Below, piece after piece: positions 1-6,633 of a stretch of DNA of 12,102 bases. Under the pieces are notes generated by a model. The model was not told the DNA's origin and searched no databases. It saw only the letters and a program-made list of their open reading frames with translations. A program made the translations under genes and the position numbers. Source of the DNA: an uncultured Odoribacter sp. (GTDB lineage Bacteria > Bacteroidota > Bacteroidia > Bacteroidales > Marinifilaceae); NCBI GenBank assembly GCA_900548135.1, contig URJC01000042.1, positions 1 to 12,102 of the forward strand, read 5' to 3'. The first letter of the stretch is position 1, and every line of letters begins with the position of its first letter.

Positions 1-63
1 TTTGTGCTGAGGTTCTTTATTAACCTGATTTCTTGAGCCTCTGAATTCCATTCTTGGTGCTAT
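1..63 (-). CDS. infC: Translation initiation factor IF-3, N-terminal 21 codons (partial)
   Basis: IF-3 binds the 30S subunit, prevents premature 50S joining and proofreads the start codon. Only the first 21 codons lie in the window; the frame runs off the left edge at a codon boundary. The translation, I/M-APRMEFRGSRNQVNKEPQHK, has no domain yet, but it would lead directly into the KINEQIR-type segment that opens bacterial IF-3. The gene follows thrS by 24 nt on the same strand, the classical thrS-infC(-rpmI-rplT) order. An in-frame TAA sits inside the Shine-Dalgarno, so translation must start between it and the ATG at codon 5. The only well-spaced candidate is ATA at 63..61, 7 nt from GGAGG. 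The ATG at 51..49 is 19 nt away, too far for that Shine-Dalgarno. Identity rests on gene order plus the short N-terminus, so it is good but not proven. Confidence 0.8.
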   Translation of the reverse strand, partial: MAPRMEFRGSRNQVNKEPQHK

Positions 64-70
64 ATTAAAT

Positions 71-78
71 CCTCCTTA
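71..78 (-). promoter_or_regulatory. Perfect Shine-Dalgarno of infC (TAAGGAGG)
   Basis: On the minus strand this reads TAAGGAGG, fully complementary to the usual 16S rRNA 3' end. It lies 7 nt before the ATA codon taken as the infC start. I saw no comparable Shine-Dalgarno at any other start in the window, as expected for Bacteroidota, where most messages do not use one. The site therefore decides the infC start and suggests special translational control. Confidence 0.85.
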
Positions 79-87
79 GTTAATTAT

Positions 88-2040
88 TTAATAACTGTAA
101 ATGGTCTGTAACTGACTATTTACTTCTTCATTTATTTTTTTAATAAAATCTTCAACTGCCATTGTTCCCATATCTCCCTGTCCCTGGCGACGAACAGATA
201 CAGTGTTACTGTTCATTTCATTTTCTCCGACAATCAACAGATAAGGAATCTTTTTCAATTCATTATCCCGGATTTTACGTCCGATTTTTTCATTACGGTC
301 ATCTAAGACGGTGCGAATATCGGAATTATTTAACAAATCCGAAAGCTTTTTGGCATAATCATTGAATTTTTCGCTGATCGGCATAACAACTGCCTGATCC
401 GGAGCCAGCCATAAGGGGAATTTTCCTCCCGTATGCTCAATCAATACAGCCACAAAACGTTCCATGCTCCCAAATGGTGCCCGGTGAATCATTACAGGAC
501 GGTGTTTCAAATTATCAGCCCCGGTATATTCCAGTTCAAAACGCTCAGGCAAATTATAGTCTACCTGGATAGTACCCAACTGCCATTTCCGGCCAATAGC
601 ATCCTTTACCATAAAATCGAGCTTCGGACCATAAAAAGCAGCCTCACCCAATTCTACCGTAGTTTTTAATCCCTTTTCCTCAGCAGCCTCAATGATAGCC
701 CGTTCCGCTTTCTCCCAATTCTCATCGGTTCCGATATATTTCTCTGTATTTTTCGGATCACGTAAAGAAACCTGAGCCGTAAAATCTTGAAAATCCAGAG
801 CTTTGAAAATTGTAAAGATAATATCTATCACCTTTTTAAATTCTTCTTTCAATTGATCCGGAGTACAGAATAAATGAGCATCATCTTGCGTAAAACCGCG
901 TACCCGCGTCAATCCGTGCAATTCTCCACTCTGTTTATAACGGTAGACTGTTCCAAACTCCGCAAAACGCAATGGTAAATCTTTATAAGAACGCGGTTTA
1001 AATTTATAAATCTCACAATGGTGAGGACAATTCATCGGCTTCAACATAAATTCTTCCCCTTCCTGCGGAGTTGTGATCACCTGAAAACTATCTTTTCCAT
1101 ATTTCTGATAGTGCCCGGAAGTTTTATACAAATTCACATTTCCAATGTGCGGTGTAATCACTTGCTGGTAACCGTATTTCTTCTGAACCTTCCGTAAGAA
1201 TGCCTCTAAACGGTCTCGCAACATAGCTCCTTTCGGCAACCACATGGGCAAACCGGCTCCTACAGCCTGTGAAAAAGTAAACAATTCCATCTCCTTCCCA
1301 ATCTTACGGTGGTCACGTTGTTTGGCTTCTTCCATCAACACCAGCCATTCGTCCAACATTTTCTGCTTCGGAAAAGTAATACCGTATATACGGGTCAACA
1401 TCTTATTATGTTCATTACCCCTCCAATAAGCACCGGCCAAACTCGTCAATTTAATTGCTTTGATATAGGAAGTATCCGGCAAATGCGGGCCACGGCACAA
1501 ATCCGTAAAAGATCCCTGACGATAATAGGTAATCTTACCATCTTCCAGATCATTGATTAACTCCACTTTATAAGTCTCGTGAATTGAATTAAAATGATCC
1601 AAAGCCTCTTGCTTGCTAACGTTAATCCGGCAGAATTCCTCCTTCTGACGGGCCAGTTCTAACATCTTCTTTTCGACAATTTCCAGATCTTTATCGGTGA
1701 GAACCACTCCTTCACCCGGATCCACATCATAATAAAATCCGTTCTCAATAGCCGGTCCAATACCAAATTTCGTATTGGGATATAATTGTTGCAAAGCCTC
1801 CGCCATCAAGTGAGCCGAAGAATGCCAGAAAGCATGTTTCCCCTCTTCGTCCTCCCAGGTATATAATTTGATTTCCGCATCTTCAGTAATCGGACGTACC
1901 AAATCCCAGATTTCTCCGTTTACAGAAATAGACAATACCTCCTTAGCCAATTTAGGACTAATGGATTTGGCTATATCGAGTCCCGTCACTCCCGACTCAA
2001 ACTCTTTTGTATTCCCATCAGGAAATTTAATTTCAATCAT
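88..2040 (-). CDS. thrS: Threonyl-tRNA synthetase
   Basis: Charges tRNA(Thr) with threonine in the cytoplasm, using ATP. The 650-residue product has the full bacterial layout: TGS domain (about 1-60), editing domain (about 65-230), class II catalytic core (about 250-540) and anticodon-binding domain (about 545-645). With the ATG at 2040 as residue 1, the editing-site residues are H73, H77, C182 and H186, the same numbers as in E. coli. The zinc ligands are C338 (NCPHH), H389 (DDAH) and H519 (IHRAP). Motif 2 ([10 protein letters not shown]) and motif 3 (FGSMERF) are intact, so both synthesis and proofreading should work. A TTG three codons upstream could extend the frame, but MIEIKFPDG is the normal start of the family. 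A TATCTTTG element lies about 50 nt upstream, and infC follows in the same transcript. Confidence 0.98.
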   Translation of the reverse strand: MIEIKFPDGNTKEFESGVTGLDIAKSISPKLAKEVLSISVNGEIWDLVRPITEDAEIKLYTWEDEEGKHAFWHSSAHLMAEALQQLYPNTKFGIGPAIENGFYYDVDPGEGVVLTDKDLEIVEKKMLELARQKEEFCRINVSKQEALDHFNSIHETYKVELINDLEDGKITYYRQGSFTDLCRGPHLPDTSYIKAIKLTSLAGAYWRGNEHNKMLTRIYGITFPKQKMLDEWLVLMEEAKQRDHRKIGKEMELFTFSQAVGAGLPMWLPKGAMLRDRLEAFLRKVQKKYGYQQVITPHIGNVNLYKTSGHYQKYGKDSFQVITTPQEGEEFMLKPMNCPHHCEIYKFKPRSYKDLPLRFAEFGTVYRYKQSGELHGLTRVRGFTQDDAHLFCTPDQLKEEFKKVIDIIFTIFKALDFQDFTAQVSLRDPKNTEKYIGTDENWEKAERAIIEAAEEKGLKTTVELGEAAFYGPKLDFMVKDAIGRKWQLGTIQVDYNLPERFELEYTGADNLKHRPVMIHRAPFGSMERFVAVLIEHTGGKFPLWLAPDQAVVMPISEKFNDYAKKLSDLLNNSDIRTVLDDRNEKIGRKIRDNELKKIPYLLIVGENEMNSNTVSVRRQGQGDMGTMAVEDFIKKINEEVNSQLQTIYSY

Positions 2041-2060
2041 ATATTTCAATTTTTTACTAC

Positions 2061-2074
2061 GCTACGTACGCAGC
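2061..2074 (-). promoter_or_regulatory. Small hairpin in the thrS leader
   Basis: The thrS mRNA leader would contain GCUGCGUACGUAGC, a 5-bp stem (one G-U pair) with a GUAC loop, ending about 20 nt before the ATG. It could affect translation or be chance. The E. coli thrS message is repressed by its own synthetase through tRNA-like hairpins, but such control is not established for this phylum. Confidence 0.35.
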
Positions 2075-2091
2075 TTATTTTTAATGAAGTG

Positions 2092-2099
2092 CAAAGATA
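2092..2099 (-). promoter_or_regulatory. Promoter -7 element for thrS-infC
   Basis: The minus strand reads TATCTTTG, an exact match to the Bacteroidota -7 consensus TAnnTTTG. It leaves a leader of roughly 45 nt before the thrS ATG. A TTG about 17 nt upstream is a poor, short-spaced -33 candidate. Confidence 0.65.
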
Positions 2100-2130
2100 C
2101 AAAATAAACCAATAACCAAGCATGATCACA

Positions 2131-2157
2131 ACAAAAAATAAAGGGGACAATGTCCCC
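2131..2157 (-). terminator. Intrinsic terminator of rex
   Basis: Read on the minus strand, 36 nt after the rex stop codon, GGGGAC-ATT-GTCCCC forms a 6-bp GC-rich stem at 2157-2143. A T-rich tract (TTTATTTTTT) follows. This is a standard Rho-independent terminator and separates rex from the thrS promoter just downstream. Confidence 0.85.
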
Positions 2158-2192
2158 TCAACAAATCTTTTACCACAAGTTTTCACTCCCAT

Positions 2193-2825
2193 TCATTCCT
2201 GATTATACAGTTTATTGAACAAAATGGCTAAATTCATGTATATTGTCGTATTTTGAACAACAATATGAGCAGGGACCTTAATGCGCGCCGGAGTAAAATT
2301 CCAAATGGCTTTTATACCCCAAGCAACCATCAAATCAGCAACATTCTGAGCATTTTCCGCAGGCACCGTAATAATCCCGATTAGCATATTCCGCTCAGCA
2401 GCCATTGCCCGGAATTGATCAATATGATATATTTCAATATCATTAACTTTGGTACCGATTTTTGCCTTATCAATATCAAAAGCAGCTTCTATTTGCAAAC
2501 CAAAAGCAGTTAATCCCTTGTCCTGTAACAAAGCACTTCCCAAAGAACCTGCCCCTACCAAAAAAGCACTATCTACCCGGCTAAAACCCAAAAATTCTTC
2601 CAGCACCTGGACAAAACTATCCACTTCATACCCAACCCGGGTTTTCCCGGAAAGCCCCGTATGAGACAAATCTTTCGTCACCTGTGTTGAATCAATATCC
2701 ATATACTCAGCAATACGGGTAGAGGAAACATACTTCTCACCTTGCTTCTGTAAAGTCTTTACAAACGACAAATACGAAGGCATCCGCCTCAACACAGGTA
2801 TAGGCACATTACTATCTGTTTTCAT
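2193..2825 (-). CDS. rex: Redox-sensing transcriptional repressor Rex
   Basis: Rex is a homodimeric repressor that binds DNA when NAD+ predominates and lets go when NADH rises, so it links fermentation and respiration genes to redox state. The 210-residue length is normal. The N-terminal winged helix (about 1-80) ends in the family pattern KDLSHTGLSGKTRVGYEV. The Rossmann domain follows, with VGAGSLG at 90-96 and the acidic FDID (118-119) that selects NAD(H) over NADP(H). The C-terminal NAD-domain motifs VPAENAQNVADLMVAWGIK and IWNFTPARIKVP are present, and the domain-swapping tail helix is at about 193-208. The start is the ATG at 2825. The gene is monocistronic, divergent from folC, with its own terminator. 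I found no convincing Rex operator (TTGTGAAnnnnTTCACAA type) next to it or elsewhere in the window, so its targets lie outside or use a variant site. Confidence 0.96.
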   Translation of the reverse strand: MKTDSNVPIPVLRRMPSYLSFVKTLQKQGEKYVSSTRIAEYMDIDSTQVTKDLSHTGLSGKTRVGYEVDSFVQVLEEFLGFSRVDSAFLVGAGSLGSALLQDKGLTAFGLQIEAAFDIDKAKIGTKVNDIEIYHIDQFRAMAAERNMLIGIITVPAENAQNVADLMVAWGIKAIWNFTPARIKVPAHIVVQNTTIYMNLAILFNKLYNQE

Positions 2826-2859
2826 AAAACATTCTCTTTATACCTTAATCCGGCATTGC

Positions 2860-2891
2860 AAAAAAAAATGATATCAGAAATTTTCTGTATC
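2860..2891 (-). promoter_or_regulatory. Terminator-like hairpin with T9 tract in the rex leader
   Basis: On the minus strand GATA-CAGAAA-A-TTTCTG-A-TATC is a palindrome of about 10 bp per arm with one bulged base. It occupies 2891-2870. An A and then nine T residues (2868-2860) follow it, 35 nt before the rex ATG. The arrangement resembles an AT-rich intrinsic terminator or attenuator inside the leader. The weak AT-rich stem makes this tentative, and the palindrome could instead be a protein-binding site. Confidence 0.45.
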
Positions 2892-2919
2892 CAAGCATCG
2901 AACAATGCCTTATGACCTG

Positions 2920-2927
2920 CAAAAATA
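2920..2927 (-). promoter_or_regulatory. Putative -7 promoter element for rex
   Basis: The minus strand reads TATTTTTG, matching TAnnTTTG. A TTG lies about 16 nt upstream (2946-2944). It implies a leader of nearly 90 nt that includes the hairpin and T9 tract. The neighbourhood is homopolymer-rich, so a chance match is possible. Confidence 0.4.
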
Positions 2928-3025
2928 ATCTTTTTTTTCACAGCAAGTAAAAAAGCGTTTCGAAACTTTTCATTCCAATTTCAATTAAATTTTCTATTTT
3001 CAATTTATACTTCCTTATAGTTTCG

Positions 3026-3033
3026 TATTTTTG
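3026..3033 (+). promoter_or_regulatory. Putative -7 promoter element for folC
   Basis: TATTTTTG matches TAnnTTTG and implies a leader of about 135 nt. No clear -33 element is visible. A second, imperfect candidate (TATCTTTT, 3143-3150) would give a much shorter leader. The choice cannot be made from sequence alone. Confidence 0.4.
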
Positions 3034-3035
3034 TC

Positions 3036-3065
3036 CACGGTCTGTAGCGGCCGTAATAAACCGTG
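3036..3065 (+). repeat. Inverted repeat in the folC leader
   Basis: CACGGT (3036-3041) and ACCGTG (3060-3065) are perfect 6-base arms around an 18-base spacer. The spacer holds the palindrome CGGCCG, conspicuously GC-rich for this AT-rich spacer. The repeat begins immediately after the putative -7 element, a position suiting either an operator or a hairpin near the 5' end of the message. Confidence 0.4.
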
Positions 3066-3173
3066 CATGACTTTGATATAATAACAAAAGAGAATACGGC
3101 CCTAAACAACGAACACCCAAAACCAATTCGTTTCTGCCGTCCTATCTTTTTTAACTTTATATACCGAATACCC

Positions 3174-4448
3174 ATGAACTATCAGGAAACCCTCAATTGG
3201 TTGTTTGCCCAGCTCCCCATGTACCAACGGGAAGGACAGGCTGCCTATAAAGCCAATCTGGACAATACCATCTTATTGGACGAACATTTTCAACATCCTC
3301 ATCACACTTTCAAAACAATACATGTTGCCGGCACCAACGGCAAAGGTTCCGTTTCACACATGCTGGCTTCCATTCTTCAGGAAGCCGGATACAAAACAGG
3401 ACTTTATACTTCTCCTCACCTGAAAGATTTCAGAGAAAGAATAAAAATCAACGGGGAAATGATCAGTAAAAAATATGTCATTGATTTTGTCGGAACGAAT
3501 CAGGCATTGTTTACCCGTATACGTCCTTCTTTTTTCGAAATGACCGTAGCCATGGCTTTCAACTATTTTGCCGACAACAAGGTGGACATAGCAGTCATTG
3601 AAGTGGGATTGGGCGGACGACTTGATTCTACTAATATTATCACTCCGCTAGCCTCGGTGATCACGAATATCTCTTTTGACCACATGGCTTTATTAGGAAA
3701 TACGCTCGAAAAAATTGCCCGGGAAAAGGCAGGCATCATAAAACCAGGTATACCCGTTGTTATCGGAACACGTGATCCTGCCTACGATTTTATATTCGAA
3801 GCACAAGCCGCTCATTATCATTCCCCAATCGAATTCGCTAATGACAACTGGCAACTTCAACCCAATGAAGATGGTAGTTATCAGTTATTACACCACACCA
3901 ACTGGCAATTCGAACATTTACAAAGCGAATTAAAAGGCATTTACCAACGTAAAAACATACCTACCGTTCTTGAAACAATCCCAATACTACGAAAAAGCGG
4001 TTTAAATATCACAGACACCCATATTCGCCAAGGCATTGCCAAAGTGGTTACCAATACAGGATTATACGGCCGTTGGCAAACTCTAGCCAACTCTCCTCTT
4101 ACCATATGCGACACCGGACACAATATCGACGGGTTGACTGAAATCACAAAACAACTCCAAACTTGTCACTATCACCAGCTTCATTTTGTCATCGGCATGG
4201 TTAGTGATAAAGATATTGACAGTGTCTTACATATCCTCCCCCGGGATGCCATTTATTATTTCTGTAAAGCTTCCATACCCAGAGCTATGTCAGAAAAAAT
4301 CCTGGCAGAAAAAGCCCGGAACGCCGGCCTGAAAGGGAATACCTATACAACAGTAGCTGAAGCTTACACTGCAGCCAGAGAGGCTGCAAAACCTGAAGAT
4401 ATGATCTACATCGGAGGAAGCACTTTCGTCGTGGCTGAAGTGCTCTGA
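3174..4448 (+). CDS. folC: Folylpolyglutamate synthase / dihydrofolate synthase
   Basis: A Mur-ligase-family enzyme that uses ATP to join glutamate to dihydropteroate and/or to extend the glutamate tail of folates; bacterial FolC often does both. The 424-residue length is typical. Visible motifs are the P-loop GTNGKGS at 53-59, TSPHL at 79-83, IEVGLGGRLDSTN at 142-154, the SFDHMALLG segment at 167-175, and GRW plus CDTGHN at 299-316 in the C-terminal domain. The start chosen is the ATG at 3174 (MNYQETLNWLF). An open frame extends 37 codons further upstream, but that stretch has no family resemblance and overlaps the putative leader. The gene stands alone and is divergent from rex. It converges on the Cys-cluster gene through a shared hairpin. 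Whether both activities are present cannot be told from motifs alone. Confidence 0.96.
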   Translation: MNYQETLNWLFAQLPMYQREGQAAYKANLDNTILLDEHFQHPHHTFKTIHVAGTNGKGSVSHMLASILQEAGYKTGLYTSPHLKDFRERIKINGEMISKKYVIDFVGTNQALFTRIRPSFFEMTVAMAFNYFADNKVDIAVIEVGLGGRLDSTNIITPLASVITNISFDHMALLGNTLEKIAREKAGIIKPGIPVVIGTRDPAYDFIFEAQAAHYHSPIEFANDNWQLQPNEDGSYQLLHHTNWQFEHLQSELKGIYQRKNIPTVLETIPILRKSGLNITDTHIRQGIAKVVTNTGLYGRWQTLANSPLTICDTGHNIDGLTEITKQLQTCHYHQLHFVIGMVSDKDIDSVLHILPRDAIYYFCKASIPRAMSEKILAEKARNAGLKGNTYTTVAEAYTAAREAAKPEDMIYIGGSTFVVAEVL

Positions 4449-4484
4449 AAAAATAACTGACAAACTATTTTCCGTACTTCAAAA

Positions 4485-4524
4485 ACTCAACAAGTTGTAA
4501 AAAATAATTTACAGCTTGTTGAGT
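4485..4524. terminator. Shared hairpin terminator between folC and the Cys-cluster gene
   Basis: ACTCAACAAG (4485-4494) is perfectly complementary to CTTGTTGAGT (4515-4524). The stem continues inward through TTGTAAA/TTTACAG with one G-U pair, giving about 17 bp around a 6-base AT loop. It sits between two convergent genes. A short T-run follows it on the minus strand, so it fits best as the terminator of the leftward gene and may serve both. Confidence 0.75.
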
Positions 4525-4540
4525 CTAGAGTACACTTATT

Positions 4541-5335
4541 TCAAATTACTTCCGGCTGATCAAAACCAGGCCGCTGAAAATCCCATGCCTGAGGAAATTG
4601 TTTGTTTATGTCCTCAGCCAACTGAGACAAAATGACCAGCAGATGTCCAATCTCCTGACGGTAATCAAGGCATTTTTCCCGGATAATATGCCACCCCTCT
4701 ATAGACCGTTCTATAGCAATCAAAGCCACTTTAGCTGATCCATTATAGTCTTCCACCTCTTTTCCGTCTAACGACTTTTCATGATAATACCCGTAGAAAG
4801 CCCTTCTCATTTTTGCCTGTATCAAATCAAGATACCAATTCACTACGTCAAAAGCTTCATCTAAAACCTTATCTTTTACTCCCAGCCCCTCAAAATAATC
4901 AAAAATACGTTCCAGGTATTTATCTGCCAGATTTTCATAAATCACACATATTCTGACAATATCCGACATCTCAACCCGTCTACTGTACTCTTCTACTTTA
5001 GTACGGTTCTCTAATTCTTCCCCCCAAAATTCTTTGTTTATATTCTCAGAAGCATAAATGTCCTCCACTTCTATTCCTTGTTCCTCCGCTAACTCATGTA
5101 ACACTTCATAAGTAGACTCAAAAATATTCTTCAAACGCGACCAGATACTTTCTTCCTCCTGACCTACTTCCTGGCCGAAATTAAACCCTCCTTTTTCCTC
5201 TATCCGTTTCCCCATCACAAAACTCATGCAATGAAGTTGTTGCTCACACCTCTCACACCATCGGTCGCAATAATTATAAATCCCCGGAATAAATCCGCTC
5301 TCAACTAGTTTTTTTAATCTTTTTTTTGCCACCAC
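4541..5335 (-). CDS. Protein of unknown function with N-terminal CX3CX2CX5C cluster
   Basis: I cannot assign a function. Four cysteines near the N-terminus, C23, C27, C30 and C36, lie in IYNYCDRWCERCEQQLHC and could bind zinc or an iron-sulfur cluster. The first three have radical-SAM spacing, but no TIM-barrel follows. From my memory of Bacteroidota hypothetical proteins, similar NYCDRWCERC motifs recur, which I cannot verify here. The rest is charged and looks largely helical, with no signal peptide or membrane segment. It ends in EDINKQFPQAWDFQRPGFD. The frame begins with GTG GTG directly after an in-frame TAA and has no Shine-Dalgarno. The next ATG (M37) would remove the cluster. A competing ATG at 5363 runs in another frame into an A8 tract and would join this frame if one A were missing. 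The gene has its own putative promoter and terminator and appears monocistronic. Confidence 0.85.
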   Translation of the reverse strand: MVAKKRLKKLVESGFIPGIYNYCDRWCERCEQQLHCMSFVMGKRIEEKGGFNFGQEVGQEEESIWSRLKNIFESTYEVLHELAEEQGIEVEDIYASENINKEFWGEELENRTKVEEYSRRVEMSDIVRICVIYENLADKYLERIFDYFEGLGVKDKVLDEAFDVVNWYLDLIQAKMRRAFYGYYHEKSLDGKEVEDYNGSAKVALIAIERSIEGWHIIREKCLDYRQEIGHLLVILSQLAEDINKQFPQAWDFQRPGFDQPEVI

Positions 5336-5435
5336 TTAAGCGATAATTGAATTTTAAAAGCATTTCAGCTTATACATCTATTTTCCTCATCATTCAGAAA
5401 TCAATACAACGAAAATCATTCGTATATCCGGCATA

Positions 5436-5443
5436 CAAAGATA
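5436..5443 (-). promoter_or_regulatory. Putative -7 promoter element for the Cys-cluster gene
   Basis: The minus strand reads TATCTTTG, an exact TAnnTTTG match. It would give a leader of roughly 65 nt to the ATG at 5363 or 95 nt to the GTG at 5335. No clear -33 element is seen, only a poly-A/T stretch. Confidence 0.5.
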
Positions 5444-5562
5444 GTCTATATCAATAAAATAAAAAAAAAAATTTTAAACTTGATCAAATTATTATAGTTA
5501 ACCGTCATACTATCTCTAAAAACCAGATTATGTACATTCATATGAAATGCCTGATTACAGAA

Positions 5563-5584
5563 AGATAATCACAGAAAATTATCT
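5563..5584. repeat. Inverted repeat upstream of the transporter promoter
   Basis: AGATAAT and ATTATCT are perfect 7-base arms around an 8-base spacer. The repeat overlaps a near-direct repeat of ATnACAGAAA at 5554-5563 and 5568-5577. It ends about 57 bases before the transporter -7 element, a position suitable for an activator or repressor site. It is AT-rich enough to be chance. Confidence 0.3.
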
Positions 5585-5641
5585 AAATGCTAGAGAAATA
5601 AATCACTTTGCATAATCTTTTCTTTAAGCATTCAGAATTTT

Positions 5642-5649
5642 TACCTTTG
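5642..5649 (+). promoter_or_regulatory. -7 promoter element for the EamA transporter gene
   Basis: TACCTTTG followed by CA is a classic Bacteroidales -7 box. Transcription should begin around 5655, leaving a leader of only about a dozen bases before the ATG at 5668. This argues against any start further upstream. A good -33 element is not evident. Confidence 0.7.
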
Positions 5650-5667
5650 CAACCAAATTCTCGATTT

Positions 5668-6567
5668 ATGTGGTTATTCTTAGCTTTTATCTCAGCTTTT
5701 CTACTTGGATTATATGATGTGATTAAAAAAATATCTCTGAATAATAATGCCGTCATCCCTATACTATTCCTGAACGTACTCTTCTGTTGTCTTCTTTTTT
5801 TACCAATCATCATTTTATCTTTCTTTTTTCCCGCAACCATACAAAACAGTATCTTCTATCTTCCACCAGTCTCAGGAAGTGCCCATATCTATCTTTTTAT
5901 CAAAGCTACCATTGTATTATCCTCCTGGATATTCGCTTACTTTTCTCTAAAACACCTTCCCATCACCATTGCTTCGCCTATAAAAGCGACACAACCGATC
6001 TTAACCCTGCTCGGAGCTTTAACCCTGTTCGGCGAACGACTGAATAGCTGGCAATGGCTAGGAATCACGACTGCCATTTTTTCATTCTATTTACTTTCCT
6101 TTTCCGGCAAAAAAGAAGGTATAAATTTCAGACATAATAAATGGATTTACTTTATGATTCTATCCGTAGTGACAGGGGCATGCAGCGGACTTTACGACAA
6201 ATTCCTACTGAGCCGCTTCGACCGGATGAACATCCAGGTATGGTACAATTTTTATCAATTAGTAATCATGGGCTTTATTTTGCTTATCCTGTGGCTACCC
6301 AGACATCAGCAATCCACCCCTTTCCAATGGCGGAATTCCATTCCTCTTATTTCTATAGCATTAGTGCTTGCTGATTTCGCCTATTTCTACGCCCTTAGTT
6401 ATGAGGATTCTATGATTTCCATTGTATCTCTCGTCCGGCGCAGTGGAGTGATCGTATCATTCATTGCCGGAGCTATCTGGTTTAAAGAAAAGAATTTGAA
6501 AGCCAAGTTGATGGATTTATTACTTGTACTGCTTGGCATGTACTTTATTTATCTGGGAACTAAGTAA
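5668..6567 (+). CDS. EamA/DMT-superfamily inner-membrane transporter
   Basis: A predicted 10-helix permease of the drug/metabolite transporter superfamily. The 299-residue protein is two EamA repeats of about 135-145 residues. The first runs from MWLFLAFISAFLLGLYDVIKK to about residue 142. It contains the family-typical segment PIKATQPILTLLGALTLFGE, a helix after a Pro followed by the acidic GE at the helix end. The second starts at about 155 and ends with a helix leading to YLGTK. A charged loop (SGKKEGINFRHNK) joins them. Substrates in this family range from amino acids to nucleobases and exported metabolites, and nothing here identifies one. The start is the ATG at 5668, since the upstream in-frame TTG precedes the -7 promoter box. 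The gene is monocistronic and converges on hutU; a role linked to histidine catabolism is not supported. Confidence 0.9.
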   Translation: MWLFLAFISAFLLGLYDVIKKISLNNNAVIPILFLNVLFCCLLFLPIIILSFFFPATIQNSIFYLPPVSGSAHIYLFIKATIVLSSWIFAYFSLKHLPITIASPIKATQPILTLLGALTLFGERLNSWQWLGITTAIFSFYLLSFSGKKEGINFRHNKWIYFMILSVVTGACSGLYDKFLLSRFDRMNIQVWYNFYQLVIMGFILLILWLPRHQQSTPFQWRNSIPLISIALVLADFAYFYALSYEDSMISIVSLVRRSGVIVSFIAGAIWFKEKNLKAKLMDLLLVLLGMYFIYLGTK

Positions 6568-6569
6568 AA

Positions 6570-6627
6570 ATTTATAATTTCAGCTCTACTATTAAAATAC
6601 TTCAACCGTAAAGCTGAAATTATAAAT
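6570..6627. terminator. Long inverted repeat between the transporter gene and hutU
   Basis: ATTTATAATTTCAGCT (6570-6585) is perfectly complementary to AGCTGAAATTATAAAT (6612-6627), giving a 16-bp stem with a 26-base loop. It fills the gap between two convergent stop codons. On the minus strand it is followed by a short T-run, so it most likely terminates hutU and may also stop transporter transcripts. The large loop is unusual for an intrinsic terminator. Confidence 0.65.
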
Positions 6628-6633
6628 CTATAT

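Larger units (their letters stand above)
2826..3173. other. Divergent rex/folC intergenic region
   Basis: These 348 bases hold no supported gene. They contain putative -7 elements for both directions, a hairpin plus T-tract in the rex leader, and a GC-rich inverted repeat in the folC leader. Open frames on either strand here have no recognisable protein character. One is the 37-codon extension of folC, and another is a 62-codon minus-strand frame. Confidence 0.8.
5336..5667. other. Divergent intergenic region of the Cys-cluster and transporter genes
   Basis: These 332 AT-rich bases carry a -7 element for each direction, an A11 run (5461-5471) and a 7-bp inverted repeat (5563-5584). I see no further gene. 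The 20-codon TTG-started extension of the transporter overlaps the promoter and is discounted. Confidence 0.8.

Noticed and set aside
2938..3126. 62-codon minus-strand frame upstream of rex
   Set aside because: No recognisable motif, no start signal, and it overlaps the folC promoter and leader. It looks like chance open frame.
3063..3173. 37-codon upstream extension of folC
   Set aside because: It has no resemblance to FolC N-termini, which start with a short helix like MNYQETLNWLF, and it overlaps the putative leader repeat.
4541..5335. Radical SAM enzyme, from the CX3CX2C spacing
   Set aside because: The remaining radical SAM signatures (such as the GGE motif and the barrel strands) are absent, and the body appears helical.
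5608..5667. 20-codon TTG-started extension of the EamA transporter
   Set aside because: The strong TACCTTTG promoter box lies within it, so the transcript would begin downstream of that start.
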